DNA from: Phycisphaerae bacterium
GTDB lineage: Bacteria > Planctomycetota > Phycisphaerae > Phycisphaerales > SM1A02
Assembly (NCBI GenBank): GCA_002690755.1
Contig: NZFT01000078.1
Coordinates: 5,792-13,536, forward strand
Direction: 5' to 3'
Length of the DNA stretch: 7,745 bases
Shown piece by piece: positions 5,529-7,745 of the stretch (positions are counted from its first letter, which is position 1; each line of letters begins with the position of its first letter). The position numbers and the translations under genes were made by a program. The notes beneath the pieces were generated by a model, which worked only from the letters and a program-made list of their open reading frames with translations, made no database searches and was not told the DNA's origin.

Positions 5529-6725
5529 TCAGCCGGCCGTCTCGGTCGGATCGGTGAACTCGAGCCGCACCGCCGCCGCCATCGCCGCGGATGGATCCGA
5601 CGTCGAGATCGATGCGCCGCAGGTGTCGACGAGGGAACGAATCCAACTGAACCTGGCCCGCACCTCGTCGGGAAGGTCACCGACCGATCCGGGGATCGCG
5701 GCGACCGGCGTTCCGTGCAACGTCGAGAGATCGAGCAGCCGGCCGGTCGCCTTCCCCATCATCGACTGGGCATCGAGTCGTCCCTCGCTGGTCACCACCA
5801 GATCGGCGGCTCGCACGCGATCCTCGAGACCGATCCGATCCGCGACCAGATCGAAACCGGACTCGAGCCGCGCCTCGAACATCGCTTGAAGCGCGAACCC
5901 GATCCCACCCGCGGCACCGGCCCCGGGCGACGACGCCGCTTCGGTCGCTCGATCGATGCCCACGCATCCGCCCATCACCTCGATCCAGGACTCGAGCCCA
6001 TCTTCGAGGAAGTCCACCGTCCATTCGTCCGCGCCCTTCTGCGGTCCGAAGACCCTCGCCGCACCCATCGGCCCCGTGAGCGGATTGTGGACATCGGTCG
6101 CGACGCGAAGATCGATCCCCGCCCACTCGGCCCGGACCCGCGCCGGGATGTCGACGCGTTCGATTCGAGCGAGATCGTGACCGACGAGCGGCGATTCAAG
6201 CGGCTCATCCCTGTCCCGGAATTCGACGCCCATCGTCGAGAGCGCTCCGACGCCTCCATCCACGGTTCCGCTGCCGCCGAGGGTCACGATGAGTATGGGA
6301 CGGGCCCCGACGTCGGATTCGAGCCGCCCCCGGGCCGCCCGCAACAATTCGCCGACCCCGCCGGTACCGGTCCAGCGAGGATTCCGGTCCTTCACGGCAA
6401 GCAGGTGCAGGCCCGCCGCCTCCGCGAGTTCCACGACCGCCAGACGTCGGTCCGTCGAGATCCCGAATCGAGCGTCGATCCTCGGGCGGTCCCGCCGCGG
6501 CCCGATCACCGAACGCGATTCGAGCCGAAGCCGCCGGTCCGCGGCCAGCACCTCCAACGTCCCTTCGCCACCGTCTCCGAGCGGACAACGATCGACCTCG
6601 ACGCCGGGTACCCGGGCCGCGATCGCGTCGCCGATCGCCGCGGCGGCCTCGATCGCGGTGCAGGTCCCTTTCAGGGAATCGGTCGCGACGAGAATCCTGC
6701 GAATACTGCCTGATGACGTCTGCAT
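5529..6725 (-). CDS. Type II glycerate kinase (GlxK/GarK family)
   Basis: This 398-residue kinase belongs to the family that phosphorylates D-glycerate with ATP, giving 2-phosphoglycerate in the well-studied E. coli members, thereby feeding glycerate from glyoxylate or sugar-acid breakdown into glycolysis. Visible family motifs are ILVATDSLKG (11-20), PLGDGGEGT (48-56), ELAEAAGL (99-106), LGGSGTVDGG (149-158), VATDVHNPLTGP (208-219), ARVFGPQKGA (223-232), PGAGAAGGIG (267-276) and SEGRLD (313-318). In the last motif serine replaces the more usual first glycine. Length matches the family (about 380). The ATG at 6725 leaves an eight-residue extension before the first strand; an in-frame ATG at 6770 would add 15 residues and cannot be excluded. 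Neither has a clear Shine-Dalgarno. It is divergent from the DedA gene and convergent with ispF; nothing nearby shows the source of glycerate. Confidence 0.93.
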   Translation of the reverse strand: MQTSSGSIRRILVATDSLKGTCTAIEAAAAIGDAIAARVPGVEVDRCPLGDGGEGTLEVLAADRRLRLESRSVIGPRRDRPRIDARFGISTDRRLAVVELAEAAGLHLLAVKDRNPRWTGTGGVGELLRAARGRLESDVGARPILIVTLGGSGTVDGGVGALSTMGVEFRDRDEPLESPLVGHDLARIERVDIPARVRAEWAGIDLRVATDVHNPLTGPMGAARVFGPQKGADEWTVDFLEDGLESWIEVMGGCVGIDRATEAASSPGAGAAGGIGFALQAMFEARLESGFDLVADRIGLEDRVRAADLVVTSEGRLDAQSMMGKATGRLLDLSTLHGTPVAAIPGSVGDLPDEVRARFSWIRSLVDTCGASISTSDPSAAMAAAVRLEFTDPTETAG

Positions 6726-6837
6726 CTGGATTCTCGGGAAAGGACCGGAGGAGGAATCGGGGTCGAGCATATACACTTGGTGACTTGACTCCGGGATCTC
6801 CGACGATCCCGGTCTCCGTTCACCCTCCCGGCAGGCC
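6726..6837. promoter_or_regulatory. Divergent spacer between glycerate kinase and DedA genes, with AT-rich centre and hairpin
   Basis: The AT-rich patch at 6766-6777 is the only one in this GC-rich spacer. It offers TACACT (6772-6777) on the plus strand and TATGCT (6771-6766) on the minus strand, so the two -10 elements could share it. The minus-strand promoter would give a leader of about 33 nt to the ATG at 6725. An exact 8-bp inverted repeat, CCGGGATC / GATCCCGG (6791-6798, 6805-6812), lies in the DedA leader and has no T-run. No convincing -35 box is seen on either strand. Confidence 0.35.
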
Positions 6838-7506
6838 ATGGAAGAATTCGTCCACCAGTTCCTCGGTGAATACGGCTGGCTTGCCATGATCGGCCTGCTT
6901 CTCGCCTCCGGCGTGGGGATCCCGATCGGCGAGGAGGTCGTGAACATTCCGGCCGGGATCTTCGCCGGCCAGGGCGAGATGCCGATGTGGTCTACGTTCG
7001 TCGCCGCCTACCTCGGGGTCCTCGGCGGCGACTTCCTCTGGTTCTCCATCTGCCGGCACTTCGGACGCCGTCTCCTCCATCGACGCTGGTTCCGACGATT
7101 CGTCCATCCACGTCGACTGCTCGAAGCCAAGCACCAGTTCGATCGAAAGGGGGCCGGCGTGCTGGTGATCGCCCGGTTCATTCCCGGCACCCGTTCACCC
7201 GCGCTCACCATCGCCGCCCTCATGCGGATGAACTGGAAACGTTTCACGATCGTCGAGATCATCTGCTGTGCGATCACCACCCCGCTCCAGGTCGGCGCGG
7301 GAATCCTCATCGGCCGAGGCCTCGCAGGAAGTTCGCTTCCCAAGGTCCTGTTCGCCACCTTCGGCATCGTCGCCGGAATCATCGCGCTGACGGCACTGGC
7401 CAACTGGTGGCTCGCCAGCCGACGAAGAAAGAGCGGGCGAGCACCCCGCGCCAGAGTCCGGTGGCTTCGTCCCACCCGCATCCCCTTCGCTCCCTCCAAC
7501 TCCTGA
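6838..7506 (+). CDS. DedA-family (VTT/SNARE-associated domain) membrane protein
   Basis: This 222-residue inner-membrane protein has the DedA layout: a first hydrophobic segment (14-30) running into the re-entrant motif GVGIPIGEEVVNIPAG (25-40) with acidic E32/E33, then LGGDFLWF (62-69) with D65, an amphipathic positively charged stretch (73-104), the hallmark ARFIPGTRSPALTIAAL (112-128) with R113 and R119, and two further hydrophobic segments (about 137-160 and 167-193). It ends in an arginine-rich cytoplasmic tail. Family members are thought to move lipids across the membrane, for example undecaprenyl phosphate or phosphatidylethanolamine, and to depend on proton-motive force; which substrate applies here cannot be told. 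The ATG at 6838 is the first in frame. Only a weak GCAGG precedes it. The next gene begins 19 bp downstream on the same strand, so the two may be co-transcribed. Confidence 0.9.
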   Translation: MEEFVHQFLGEYGWLAMIGLLLASGVGIPIGEEVVNIPAGIFAGQGEMPMWSTFVAAYLGVLGGDFLWFSICRHFGRRLLHRRWFRRFVHPRRLLEAKHQFDRKGAGVLVIARFIPGTRSPALTIAALMRMNWKRFTIVEIICCAITTPLQVGAGILIGRGLAGSSLPKVLFATFGIVAGIIALTALANWWLASRRRKSGRAPRARVRWLRPTRIPFAPSNS

Positions 7507-7513
7507 CCCTTTC

Positions 7514-7517
7514 GGAG
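7514..7517 (+). promoter_or_regulatory. Shine-Dalgarno GGAG for the gene at 7526
   Basis: GGAG lies 8 nt before the ATG at 7526, a normal spacing, and supports that start. It falls in the 19-bp gap after the DedA stop, consistent with a downstream gene of an operon. Confidence 0.5.
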
Positions 7518-7525
7518 TCTCCAGT

Positions 7526-7745
7526 ATGCGTGCCATCGTCACCGGCCAGATCGGCGTGGACAAGAAGCCCTACCTCAAGGACGCGACCGCGCTCTCCGGG
7601 GAACGAGGCGAGAAGATCGACACCTTCCACGTCGGCGACATGATGTACGCGGAGGCCGCGGACGTCCGATCCGGACGGATCCTCGACCTGCCCATCAGCC
7701 GCCTCAACTCCCTTCGTCGCGCTGCTTTCAAGGACATCATCGCCG
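7526..7745 (+). CDS. N-terminal fragment of an unrecognised protein with a P-loop-like start
   Basis: Seventy-three codons are visible before the window ends; there is no stop. The protein opens with a hydrophobic strand, RAIVTG (2-7), running into GQIGVDKK (7-14), which is placed like a Walker A loop at the start of a nucleotide-binding fold but has Asp for the second glycine and Lys for Ser/Thr. Then come a lysine/glutamate-rich helix, a second strand DTFHVGDMMY, and the segment SGRILDLPISRLNSLRRAAF. The order of strand, loop, helix and strand is that of P-loop kinases of the adenylate-kinase type, and the HVGDMMY strand would fit such a fold. This is an inference from shape only; I cannot name the family. 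The start is supported by GGAG 8 nt upstream and by the strand beginning directly after Met. Confidence 0.7.
   Translation, partial: MRAIVTGQIGVDKKPYLKDATALSGERGEKIDTFHVGDMMYAEAADVRSGRILDLPISRLNSLRRAAFKDIIA

Noticed and set aside
5715..6713. 332-codon plus-strand open frame antisense to the glycerate kinase
   Set aside because: The minus-strand protein matches the kinase family end to end; the antisense product is compositionally biased.
6785..6790. TTGACT resembling a -35 box for the DedA gene
   Set aside because: No -10-like sequence lies 16-19 bp downstream; that region is the GC-rich hairpin.
6725..6947. Start of the glycerate kinase gene at 6947
   Set aside because: It would overlap the start of the DedA gene by about 110 bp, and the extra residues do not belong to the kinase family.
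1..7745. Mobile element, CRISPR array, tRNA/rRNA or defence system
   Set aside because: I found no transposase or integrase motifs, no spaced direct repeats other than the dockerin pair, and no tRNA-like arms; composition looks even across the window.

Overview
The window reads as a piece of chromosome from a GC-rich planctomycete, most likely of the Phycisphaerae. The best clue is the protein tail at the left edge: two dockerin-like repeats ending in an ADLGLLLGAWG motif, a style I associate with secreted proteins of that class. Other clues are the scarcity of Shine-Dalgarno sequences and a murD gene standing outside any dcw cluster. The lineage call is from memory of such proteins, not from a search.

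Layout from left to right. Positions 1-150 (+) hold the C-terminus of a dockerin-type protein, followed by a perfect 12-bp TTCG-loop hairpin (202-232) that may terminate transcription from both sides. From 2778 down to 281 on the minus strand runs a three-gene group: two tandem two-helix membrane proteins that look like diverged duplicates of each other, then an MlaF-type ABC ATPase whose start overlaps the preceding stop (ATGA). No MlaE permease or MlaD substrate-binding gene is visible. Divergently, only 34 bp away, starts murD (2813-4162, +). A set of nested inverted repeats (4183-4263) separates murD from a convergent small lipoprotein gene (4774-4274, -). A 235-bp divergent spacer leads to ispF (5010-5525, +), which ends 3 bp from the stop of a convergent type II glycerate kinase (6725-5529, -). 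A 112-bp divergent spacer with a small hairpin leads to a DedA-family membrane protein (6838-7506, +) and the start of an unrecognised, possibly P-loop, gene (7526 to the right edge, +).

Most of the content is housekeeping: peptidoglycan precursor synthesis (MurD), MEP isoprenoid synthesis (IspF), glycerate phosphorylation, and envelope functions (MlaF-like ATPase, DedA, lipoprotein). The only clear functional grouping is the minus-strand ATPase cluster, where an MlaF-like ATPase is paired with two paralogous small membrane proteins of unknown role. This is the best candidate for something undescribed. I see no mobile element, CRISPR array, tRNA, rRNA, phage gene or defence system. No gene-free stretch exceeds 300 bases.
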